This document shows positions 1 to 6,113 of a stretch of 34,888 nucleotides of DNA, in pieces. Source of the stretch: UBA3537 sp965657165 (GTDB lineage: Bacteria; Bacteroidota; Bacteroidia; Flavobacteriales; Flavobacteriaceae); NCBI GenBank assembly GCA_965657165.1, contig CBFHNG010000020.1, positions 1 to 34,888 of the forward strand. The letters run 5' to 3'. Each line of letters starts with the position of its first letter. Position 1 is the first letter of the stretch. The notes under the pieces are model-generated. The model was given only the letters and a program-made list of their open reading frames with translations, made no database searches and had not been told where the DNA came from. A program made the position numbers and the translations under genes.

Positions 1-22
1 TGACAGACATTTGACAGACATT
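1..22. repeat. tandem 11-bp direct repeat at the window edge
   Basis: Two exact adjacent copies of TGACAGACATT lie at 1-11 and 12-22. The window starts inside or at the edge of the array, so the true copy number is not known. No gene is seen from 1 to 136; the stretch may be the tail of an upstream transcription unit or the leader of the DoxX-like gene that follows. Confidence 0.6.
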
Positions 23-136
23 TGCTTTTAGTTGTTTTCTCAACACGCTTTGTTCCAAAGCTACTGCGCTAAGATGTGTCAAACTTGGACTAATATTTTA
101 AATATTTTTGTTAGTTTTATTGAAAATAAAAGTAAG

Positions 137-520
137 ATGAAAAGGGTGTCAGCAATATTTATATTTATAATTTCAGGCACAATTTTGAATGTGTGGTTAT
201 TCAGATTACATAAGCCTACATCTTTTAGGGGTAATGATGCGTCGACTTTAATGGAAGAGTTTTTGGTTTATGGTCTCGACAAGAATTTGTTTTATTTAGT
301 TGGAACTGTTAAGGTAATTGCCTCCATATTATTGCTATTTGGCATAATTAAAAAAAAGTTAGTAATTCCTACTGCAAGCATAATAGCATTAATAATGGTG
401 GTTGCATTGTTGATGCATTTTAGGGTAGGCGATAGTTTTTACAAACATATTCCTGCTTTAATTATTTTTACGATGAGTTCATTATTAGTTTTAATTGAAA
501 GAAAATTAATTAAGTTTTAA
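137..520 (+). CDS. DoxX-like family membrane protein
   Basis: A 127-residue integral membrane protein with about four hydrophobic segments: residues 3-20, 47-64 (following NLFYLVGTVK), 70-90 and 99-118. The pattern of a short first helix, a loop, then a 'VGTVKVIASILLLFG' helix and a helix ending in MHFRVGD is that of the DoxX-like family, whose members are poorly defined and are sometimes linked to quinone or redox functions. I chose the ATG at 137 because the in-frame ATG at 32 would add 35 polar residues not typical of the family, and the ATG at 137 directly precedes the first membrane helix. It is followed after 15 bp by another small gene on the same strand, so the two may be cotranscribed. 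The assignment rests on topology and a few motifs; substrate and role are unknown. Confidence 0.7.
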   Translation: MKRVSAIFIFIISGTILNVWLFRLHKPTSFRGNDASTLMEEFLVYGLDKNLFYLVGTVKVIASILLLFGIIKKKLVIPTASIIALIMVVALLMHFRVGDSFYKHIPALIIFTMSSLLVLIERKLIKF

Positions 521-535
521 TTAATAGTGATATAA

Positions 536-700
536 ATGAAAAAAGCATTACTAATACTGATTATTGTAGTTTGTGTATTAAACTTTCTATATACTTTTGG
601 GTATCAAGGCCCACCAATGAGCCAATTTGAATTTTTAGCAAGAACACTTGGGAGTATAACAATCGGAATTATAGCATTTATCCACTTTCAAAACAACTAA
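536..700 (+). CDS. small membrane protein, 54 residues
   Basis: A 54-residue open frame starting with ATG and MKKALLILIIVVCVLNFLY, a hydrophobic N-terminal helix (about residues 4-20), then a short polar segment with YQGPPMSQFEF and a second hydrophobic stretch (about 37-50, LGSITIGIIAFI). It probably spans the membrane twice. It begins 15 bp after the DoxX-like gene and ends one base before the ATG of the lipoprotein gene at 702, which is the packing expected of a real gene in an operon. I do not recognise a family. A non-coding origin is possible for so short a frame, but the two helices and the exact fit between neighbours argue for a gene. Confidence 0.6.
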   Translation: MKKALLILIIVVCVLNFLYTFGYQGPPMSQFEFLARTLGSITIGIIAFIHFQNN

Positions 701-701
701 A

Positions 702-1049
702 ATGAAAAAACTACTCTTACTCTCTGCTTTCTTAATAGTTTCGTGTTCATCCTTTAAATCGGGACTTACAGTTCCTGCAAATCAAACGTTTATTTTGGGG
801 GAGTACAATGGTAAAAACTATTCTGCTCAACTTAAAAATAAATCAAACTTTACAGTCATCGTAAAAGCAATTGATAAAAATTCAGGAGCAATCACTCAAA
901 GTTTTGGATTGGGCGCTAAGGGAAAAACAAAAATTTATATTGACAAAAATGAAACTGTTTATCTCAAAAATGAAAATAAAACTGATGCCAAAATAGATGT
1001 AATTTTGAGCAAAGGTGTTGAAGGGATGCGTTACATTGATAATAATTAA
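702..1049 (+). CDS. small lipoprotein of unknown function
   Basis: A 115-residue protein with a lipoprotein signal peptide: MKKLLLLSAFLIVSCSS, with the lipobox IVSC and the acylated cysteine at residue 15. The mature part is polar and rich in Lys, Asn and Thr with alternating hydrophobic residues, suggesting a small beta-rich domain on the periplasmic side of the inner or outer membrane. No enzyme motif is visible. The gene begins one base after the stop of the preceding small membrane gene. Directly after its stop, at 1053, lies a second signal-peptide coding start whose first 23 bases are identical to this one, evidence for a duplication or for recombination between lipoprotein genes. Confidence 0.75.
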   Translation: MKKLLLLSAFLIVSCSSFKSGLTVPANQTFILGEYNGKNYSAQLKNKSNFTVIVKAIDKNSGAITQSFGLGAKGKTKIYIDKNETVYLKNENKTDAKIDVILSKGVEGMRYIDNN

Positions 1050-1052
1050 ATA

Positions 1053-1118
1053 ATGAAAAAACTACTCTTACTCTCGGCTTTATTCATCTTCGCTTTTAGT
1101 AGTGATGGTGAGATTTAA
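1053..1118 (+). pseudogene. remnant of a second lipoprotein gene
   Basis: A 21-codon frame, MKKLLLLSALFIFAFSSDGEI, ends in TAA at 1116-1118. Its first 23 bases match the start of the lipoprotein gene at 702 exactly. Flavobacterial lipoproteins commonly read ...FACSS at this point; here the codon at the lipobox position reads TTT (Phe) where a TGT (Cys) would be expected, and the frame ends a few codons later. It also runs into the 3' end of a minus-strand gene at 1115. I read it as a broken or truncated lipoprotein start. It could be a tiny expressed peptide, but it could not be lipidated. Confidence 0.55.
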
Positions 1119-1288
1119 TTTCCGAAACGACTAAAGTTACCCATTCCGTCGCTATCAATATTATCTACTTCTTGGTTATAATTATTTTCTTCTCTTTGTT
1201 TTTTTGTGCCATAGAATATGTTCCAAACTAAAAAATAAACATAAACAACAAAAATTATAAACCCTATAATAAAAATACCTAAGTCCAT
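1115..1288 (-). CDS. single-pass membrane protein, 57 residues
   Basis: A 57-residue protein starting MDLGIFIIGFIIFVVYVYFLVW, with one strongly hydrophobic helix (about residues 3-23) followed by a basic patch (GTKKQRE) and an acidic, Asn-rich tail. By the positive-inside rule the tail is cytoplasmic. I chose the ATG at 1288 rather than the in-frame upstream start at 1342 because the ATG overlaps the stop of the preceding minus-strand gene as TAATG, an arrangement for translational coupling, and because the longer form would add 18 residues overlapping that gene. No family is recognised. Its stop codon overlaps the lipoprotein remnant on the other strand. Confidence 0.55.
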   Translation of the reverse strand: MDLGIFIIGFIIFVVYVYFLVWNIFYGTKKQREENNYNQEVDNIDSDGMGNFSRFGN

Positions 1289-1458
1289 TATTTTCTTCTT
1301 TGTCTTATGGCTATTGCGAATAGTAAAATTGTCCCGGGCCAATGAGCTGAATATTGCGCCTCCTCAACTTTACCTAAAAACCCTAATGATACCGAATAAA
1401 CAAGGCATATGAATGCAAGAATAACAGGGTACCATTTATATATGAAATCTTTAACCAT
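1288..1458 (-). CDS. small two-helix membrane protein, 56 residues
   Basis: A 56-residue frame, MVKDFIYKWYPVILAFICLV..., with two hydrophobic segments (about residues 11-29 and 41-50) separated by KVEEAQYSAHWPG, and a basic C-terminus (RQRRK). The stop TAA shares a base with the ATG of the next minus-strand gene (TAATG at 1290-1286), so the two are probably translated together. Both ends of the protein carry basic residues, consistent with a helical hairpin with both termini in the cytoplasm. The family is not recognised. The sequence upstream (1459-1640) is very AT-rich and has no other gene. Confidence 0.55.
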   Translation of the reverse strand: MVKDFIYKWYPVILAFICLVYSVSLGFLGKVEEAQYSAHWPGTILLFAIAIRQRRK

Positions 1459-1653
1459 AATTAATTATTTTTAAATATTGTACAATAATAAAGTTAAAAA
1501 AAATAAAATTTGTTAAATTATAATTAAATTATTTGTAGTATTATAAAAATTATGCCGCTTATTTGGCTTTTTAGCTTTTTCTTAAATCATGTTGGTGTAA
1601 TTTTATTGTTCGTTAGGTGTTTTTATTAATTTTATTTTGCAAGTAAATTTCTG

Positions 1654-1661
1654 TATATTTG
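1654..1661 (+). promoter_or_regulatory. -7 element TATATTTG upstream of the gene at 1689
   Basis: TATATTTG matches the Bacteroidota -7 consensus TAnnTTTG. A TTTG lies 14 bases upstream (1636-1639), which is shorter than the usual 17-23 base spacing, so the -33 part is weak. Transcription would begin around 1668, which excludes the ATG-like start at 1659 and supports the ATG at 1689. Confidence 0.45.
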
Positions 1662-1688
1662 GAACAAACCAAAATTAAACTTTATATT

Positions 1689-2069
1689 ATGAAAATTAAA
1701 ACAGGTTGTGTGGGGTTTCATGTGGCGTATAAAGTGCCAAATAATGACACCGAAAGAATGGAAGCCTTTCTAAACACACATGAGTCATTTATGCGTGAAA
1801 CACATCATATCGATGGAGATGTAGAGCCTATTGTTCTATGTTATGCCGTAATGAAAAGTCCAGAGTTCAACAATCCACTAGATCCAACCAGTGGAGAAAC
1901 GGGTCATACACTCTATGGAATTACAGAAATATATAATGGCCCCGAAGGTGCACAAGCACATATGCAACTAGGACAACAAAGAGCAGAAATGTTTACAGAG
2001 CTTATAAACTTGACTGGGCAATATTGCGTCAGTGGAATATTAGGCGCCCCTGTTGTTCGATCAATGTAA
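1689..2069 (+). CDS. conserved-looking protein of unknown function, 126 residues
   Basis: A 126-residue soluble protein beginning MKIKTGCVGFHVAYKVPNND. It has no signal peptide or membrane helix. Notable residues include three histidines in FMRETHHIDGD, two cysteines (7 and about 113) and an EIYNGPEGAQAHMQ segment that resembles the 'E.Y.s.eA...H' portion of dimeric alpha/beta-barrel (ABM-like) proteins. That resemblance is weak and I would not assign a function from it. The start at 1689 was preferred to 1659 because a good -7 promoter element ends at 1661. A strong hairpin terminator follows the stop. The gene stands alone between two oppositely oriented minus-strand units. Confidence 0.7.
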   Translation: MKIKTGCVGFHVAYKVPNNDTERMEAFLNTHESFMRETHHIDGDVEPIVLCYAVMKSPEFNNPLDPTSGETGHTLYGITEIYNGPEGAQAHMQLGQQRAEMFTELINLTGQYCVSGILGAPVVRSM

Positions 2070-2113
2070 AAAGTTAAAAAACAATTTTACATCAGTGAAT
2101 GATTGTAAGGTAC

Positions 2114-2144
2114 AAAAAAACCCACTCAATTGAGTGGGTTTTTT
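2114..2144. terminator. bidirectional rho-independent terminator
   Basis: A perfect 7-bp stem CCCACTC / GAGTGGG (2121-2127 and 2132-2138) with AATT loop, flanked by a run of A on the left and T on the right. It lies between the convergent genes ending at 2069 (+) and 2164 (-) and can stop transcription from both sides. Confidence 0.85.
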
Positions 2145-2163
2145 AATTGTTTTCGGAAACGTA

Positions 2164-2358
2164 TTATGCTTTCTTCACAAATGGAAGACCAGTTTTTTCG
2201 TTTTCAACAATCTTTTTTCCAGCAGGAAGATCACATGAGTTTGAACGCTCATCTTTTGCGAAATAATAAATTGTTTGGTTTCTTCCACCTTTCAAGACAA
2301 CGTCTTTAGTGTGTAAATAATACGTTTTTCCTTTGCTATTTTTGAATGAATATCCCAT
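2164..2358 (-). CDS. small conserved protein of unknown function, 64 residues
   Basis: A 64-residue basic soluble protein, starting MGYSFKNSKGKTYYLHTKDV and ending TGLPFVKKA. It has GGRNQTIYYFAKDE in the middle and one cysteine in RSNSCDLPAG. The pattern 'KG.TYYLH.K.V.L+GGR.QTIYYFA+' followed by 'LP.G..V.EN..TGLP..KK' reminds me of small proteins seen in many bacteria, but I cannot name a function. The alternating hydrophobic pattern suggests a small beta-sheet domain. It is monocistronic: the bidirectional terminator lies 20 bases beyond its stop and the next minus-strand gene upstream ends at 2451. Confidence 0.7.
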   Translation of the reverse strand: MGYSFKNSKGKTYYLHTKDVVLKGGRNQTIYYFAKDERSNSCDLPAGKKIVENEKTGLPFVKKA

Positions 2359-2450
2359 AATATAATTTTATTTTAGTCCAAATTACAAAAATTACTTCGG
2401 TAATACCAAAAAAATTATCAGATAAATGACATTTTTTTTAAGAAGTAGAG

Positions 2451-3296
2451 CTAATTGTTAATAAAATCCAATGTTTCTGAAAAAACAAGCTCCAAATCTC
2501 GTGACATTTTTGGGTGTTCCCACGGATGTTTTGCTCCAAAAACATGGTTTGCTCCTGGAACTTTATAAATGATACTTGTTTTGCTCCATAAATTTAATTG
2601 AACTGCTTCTAAAAAAGGTACAACAGTATCCGAACTTCCATGAATAATCAGATGTGGTATACTAATTCTTGTAGCTGATTTTTCGATACTTAATCGATTT
2701 TCATTAGCCATAAAATCTTGATAAAACTGATAGTTGTGTGGCATTTTTTGTTTTGTTCGACTGTTTTCAATAAAATACACCCCTTTTTCCTGCCAGATTT
2801 TTAGTGCTTCCCCTTGTGGAAATCTTGATTTATAATCACTTACTCCTGCTAGGGTGATTAGTTTTTTTACTCGAGAATCTTCTGATGTTTTAATTGTAAC
2901 AATCCCTCCACCTCTACTGTGACCCATCAAAATAAGGGTTTCAACGTCTAATGCTCTATGATTTTTATAGCTATTGACAACCATTTCGATAATACAATCT
3001 AAATCATCAAGCTCTTTAGAATAGTTGTTTTCTGCAAAAGCGGCCAAGTCGGGAAAATCTATGGGCTGAGTCGCAGTTCCTCCATTATGAGAAAAATTAA
3101 ACTTTAAAAAAGCAATACCTTGTGAAGCAAATGCTTCTGCCAATAAATTCCATGCACCCCAATCTTTAAACCCTTTGTAACCGTGGCAAAAAATAATCAG
3201 TGGTGCTTTTTGGATGGTATCATTATAAAACAAATCATATATAATAGAACGATTTTTTTCTCTTTTGATTTCTTTATTTAATGTCTTTACAATCAT
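2451..3296 (-). CDS. alpha/beta hydrolase
   Basis: A 281-residue cytoplasmic alpha/beta-hydrolase-fold protein. The oxyanion-hole segment FCHGYKGFKDWG is at residues 36-47, the nucleophile elbow GHSRGG at 125-130 (Ser127), the acid in HGSSDTVVP (Asp223) and the catalytic histidine in GANHVFG (His251), so the full triad is present. The N-terminal and cap arrangement fits the dienelactone-hydrolase / acylaminoacyl-peptidase-like group; the natural substrate cannot be read from the sequence. The ATG overlaps the stop codon of the upstream AddB-like gene by four bases (ATGA), so translation is likely coupled to it. There is no evident functional link to DNA repair; the coupling may simply reflect genome packing. 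Confidence 0.85.
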   Translation of the reverse strand: MIVKTLNKEIKREKNRSIIYDLFYNDTIQKAPLIIFCHGYKGFKDWGAWNLLAEAFASQGIAFLKFNFSHNGGTATQPIDFPDLAAFAENNYSKELDDLDCIIEMVVNSYKNHRALDVETLILMGHSRGGGIVTIKTSEDSRVKKLITLAGVSDYKSRFPQGEALKIWQEKGVYFIENSRTKQKMPHNYQFYQDFMANENRLSIEKSATRISIPHLIIHGSSDTVVPFLEAVQLNLWSKTSIIYKVPGANHVFGAKHPWEHPKMSRDLELVFSETLDFINN

Positions 3297-6046
3297 ATTT
3301 CTTTTTCAATAAATGAAATATTAGAATTAAACAGTTCGAGAAGTAGGTTTTTCAACTCATTTTCAAAAGCTTGTAAAACCTCAGACGTGATATATTGTTG
3401 CTTAGAAGCTTCCAATCCAGGTTTATTCTTTTTAGTGAAATTTATAACCCCAGCTTTTAAATTTTTAAATGATAAAATCCCAGCCTCCATTGGCCCCTCA
3501 AATGGTTGACTTTTGCTTAAAATATAGGCATACATCAAAACCTGAAAACTTTTGTTATGCTTCTTGTAGTCCTTTGTGATATAACCCCAATCAACTACGT
3601 TCAAATCTATTTGAGAAACTTTTGAAGTCTTATAATCAATAATGCGCTGAGTCCCATTGCAAATATCAATACGATCGACATTCCCTTTTAATTTTATCGG
3701 AAATTCAAACTCAGAATATTGAAAATCAAATTCCACAGTCTCCTCAATAGATTGAATTAGGACTTCATTACCTTCTTTAATGAACCGAATTTCTTCATCT
3801 ATAAAATTATGAATATACCGTTTCGCAATTTCAAAACTTATAAAATTTTTACCTATAGAAAGATCCCCTTTTTTATAAAGTTTTTTAAAAAAACGATATA
3901 CTGTATCTTGAATTTTTGGTTTAAGGGCTTCAAGTTTAGAAACCTCTAATTTATGACCAATAAAATTGGAGTAAAATTCTTTTAAAGTAAAATGAATTAC
4001 ACTACCAAAAGTACTGGCCTCAATGGTTTCTTCTAATTCATTGGGCTGATCTATCTCAAGAATCTTGTAATTATAAAAATCAATAGGATTTCTTATATAT
4101 TGCCCTAGCGATGATGGAGAAAAACCCTCTACTGCAATAGATTTTAATTGTTCAATAATTTGCGGCGTTTTTACAACTTCTTGCAGTTTTAAATTTTGCA
4201 TTGAAATTTTTGGAACAACAATTTGATGTGTGAGGTTGTGAAGCCCTTCAAATTGTAGTTGCGCAAGAAATCGACTTGGCTCACCTCCATTCAATACGTC
4301 TGGTTCTGTGTTGTAAACAAGATGAATATTTCTAGCGCGCTGCAAAAGTCGGTAGAAATGATACGTATATATTGCGTCCTTTTCTTTATATGTTGGCAAG
4401 CGGTTTTCTATCTTAACATCAAAAGGTATAAAAGAATTTTGTGTTTTTCCTGCAGGGATGATCCCTTCGTTTACAGAAACTAAAATAACCGTTTCAAAAT
4501 CTAAAACACGTGATTCCAACATCCCCATAATTTGCAATCCTTTGAGTGGCTCTCCTTTAAAGTCTAAAGTTTCTTTATTTAATAATTCTTGATACAAACC
4601 ATGAAGCGTCTTTATTGAATTGATATAGGAATACGTTGCATCTAAATGTTCAATTTGATTGAATAATTCTAAGAATCTTAATAAATATTCTTTAGGTAAA
4701 AACTGTTTCCCTTTTTGTGCTTCGTAAGATTTCTTTAGCTCAAAAATTAGGGTTTTAAGTTGTTTTAAAGCATGTTTAGGTTGGTTATTCCAAGGTTCAA
4801 AAATAAGCTTAAACTTTGACTCTAATTTAGGGGCAAAACCAATTAATTGACTTAAAGTAACTAGCGTATAGTTCTGATGCTTAATGGTCTTAAAAACACT
4901 ATTGAGTTCAATGGTGTGGTTTCTAAAAAATGGTGCAATAAAAGGGTGAGATAAAAGCCCAATCACATCTTTATGGTTATAGGTTCCAATAGAAGTCTTG
5001 TGAAGTTGAAACCATTGTTCAATAAAAGAAGCAAATGGAATTTGACGTAGTGGCAAGCCCATTGTAATATTGATGTTCTCAATTTGTTTTGGAATCGAAT
5101 TTAAAATTGGCAAGAGTAAGGACTCGTCTGCTAGGACTAAAGCGGTGTTTTCAAGAGTATTTTCTTTATATAAATCATCCAGAAGCTCTCCAATATATTT
5201 AACCTGACTAATGTTTTTAGGGGTACCGGTAATATGAATTTTTTTATGACTTTGATAATTTTTTGTAGCCCAATTAAATTTATGTGTTTTAAAAAACCGC
5301 CACTCCTTTTTGTATTGTCGTATAAAATGCCCTGCATCGTGAATAGGACTGTCTAAAAAAATTTGGTCTATATCCCAATAAATTTGTGCACGCTGTTGGT
5401 GTAACAACTCTTGAATAATGATAGATTCTGAAGAATTAAGGGCATTAAAACCTAAAAATATATGTTCGCCTCGACTCGTATGTTGAATGTAATCCTCTAG
5501 GTTTTCTACAGCAGCTCTATACATTAGACCCTGATATCCAACACCTTTGTTTACCAATTGTTGGTTGAGACTGAAATAATATTCTTTTATTTGGTGCCAA
5601 AAATATAAGTACCCTTTTATCATTTTGGTGGGATTGGGATCCAAAGACCAATGGTTTATTTTTTGAACTTCGCTGATATAATCAAATATTTTTGGTGGAG
5701 AAACTAAGTATCTGTCAATTTCATTAAAATCCTGTACTACAATAGTAGCCCATTTTGAAAATTGATCAAACGGTTCTACTTTGTCCTTTGGTGTAAGGCT
5801 TTTATAAACACTATAAAATTCGAAAAGAAGCTCTATTGAACTTATTTTTCTCAACTGAGATAGCTCTTCAATAAAGGATTCAATGGAACATATTTCTGGT
5901 AAAAAACTTGCCTTATCAATATAATTTGATAATTCTTGCTTCAAAAACAGGCCCGCACGTTTGTTTGGAAGTATAAAGGTTAATCTTGAGAAATCTTTCT
6001 CTTGATTTTTCAGTTCTTTGAGTATGTCTGAAATGAAGCTTTCCAT
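3293..6046 (-). CDS. AddB-like PD-(D/E)XK nuclease protein
   Basis: A 917-residue protein with the architecture of the AddB/RexB group: an inactive helicase-like N-terminal part (LTFILPNKRAG at 22-32 where a Walker A loop might sit, without GxGKT) and a C-terminal RecB-type nuclease. The nuclease motifs are GSVIH (681-685), Asp791 in NVDRID, IIDYKTSK with Asp804 and Lys806, and Gln835 in SFQVLMYAY. The 'IRNPIDFYNYKIL' segment (651-663) takes the place where many AddB proteins have an iron-sulfur cysteine, and no cysteine is present. It probably pairs with the RecB/AddA-like helicase at 8863-11997 to process double-strand breaks. It starts 67 bp beyond the ompA stop with a terminator hairpin in between, so it needs read-through or a promoter I cannot identify. 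Confidence 0.85.
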   Translation of the reverse strand: MESFISDILKELKNQEKDFSRLTFILPNKRAGLFLKQELSNYIDKASFLPEICSIESFIEELSQLRKISSIELLFEFYSVYKSLTPKDKVEPFDQFSKWATIVVQDFNEIDRYLVSPPKIFDYISEVQKINHWSLDPNPTKMIKGYLYFWHQIKEYYFSLNQQLVNKGVGYQGLMYRAAVENLEDYIQHTSRGEHIFLGFNALNSSESIIIQELLHQQRAQIYWDIDQIFLDSPIHDAGHFIRQYKKEWRFFKTHKFNWATKNYQSHKKIHITGTPKNISQVKYIGELLDDLYKENTLENTALVLADESLLLPILNSIPKQIENINITMGLPLRQIPFASFIEQWFQLHKTSIGTYNHKDVIGLLSHPFIAPFFRNHTIELNSVFKTIKHQNYTLVTLSQLIGFAPKLESKFKLIFEPWNNQPKHALKQLKTLIFELKKSYEAQKGKQFLPKEYLLRFLELFNQIEHLDATYSYINSIKTLHGLYQELLNKETLDFKGEPLKGLQIMGMLESRVLDFETVILVSVNEGIIPAGKTQNSFIPFDVKIENRLPTYKEKDAIYTYHFYRLLQRARNIHLVYNTEPDVLNGGEPSRFLAQLQFEGLHNLTHQIVVPKISMQNLKLQEVVKTPQIIEQLKSIAVEGFSPSSLGQYIRNPIDFYNYKILEIDQPNELEETIEASTFGSVIHFTLKEFYSNFIGHKLEVSKLEALKPKIQDTVYRFFKKLYKKGDLSIGKNFISFEIAKRYIHNFIDEEIRFIKEGNEVLIQSIEETVEFDFQYSEFEFPIKLKGNVDRIDICNGTQRIIDYKTSKVSQIDLNVVDWGYITKDYKKHNKSFQVLMYAYILSKSQPFEGPMEAGILSFKNLKAGVINFTKKNKPGLEASKQQYITSEVLQAFENELKNLLLELFNSNISFIEKEI

Positions 6047-6055
6047 CCCCTAAAA

Positions 6056-6090
6056 ATAAAAAACGCCTCGCAAAAGCGAAGCGTTTTTAA
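6056..6090 (-). terminator. terminator downstream of the ompA-like gene
   Basis: A 10-bp stem with one mismatch, AACGCCTCGC / GCGAAGCGTT (6062-6071 and 6076-6085), with an AAAA loop. On the minus strand it is followed by a T-rich tract, placing it correctly to end the ompA-like transcript, and it lies only 16 bases before the AddB-like start codon. T and A runs on both sides would let it act in either direction. Confidence 0.75.
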
Positions 6091-6113
6091 ATTTATTTTT
6101 GAGGATTAAAAAA

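Noticed and set aside
32..136. N-terminal extension of the DoxX-like gene starting at 32
   Set aside because: It adds 35 polar residues before the first membrane helix, and the ATG at 137 fits the family better.
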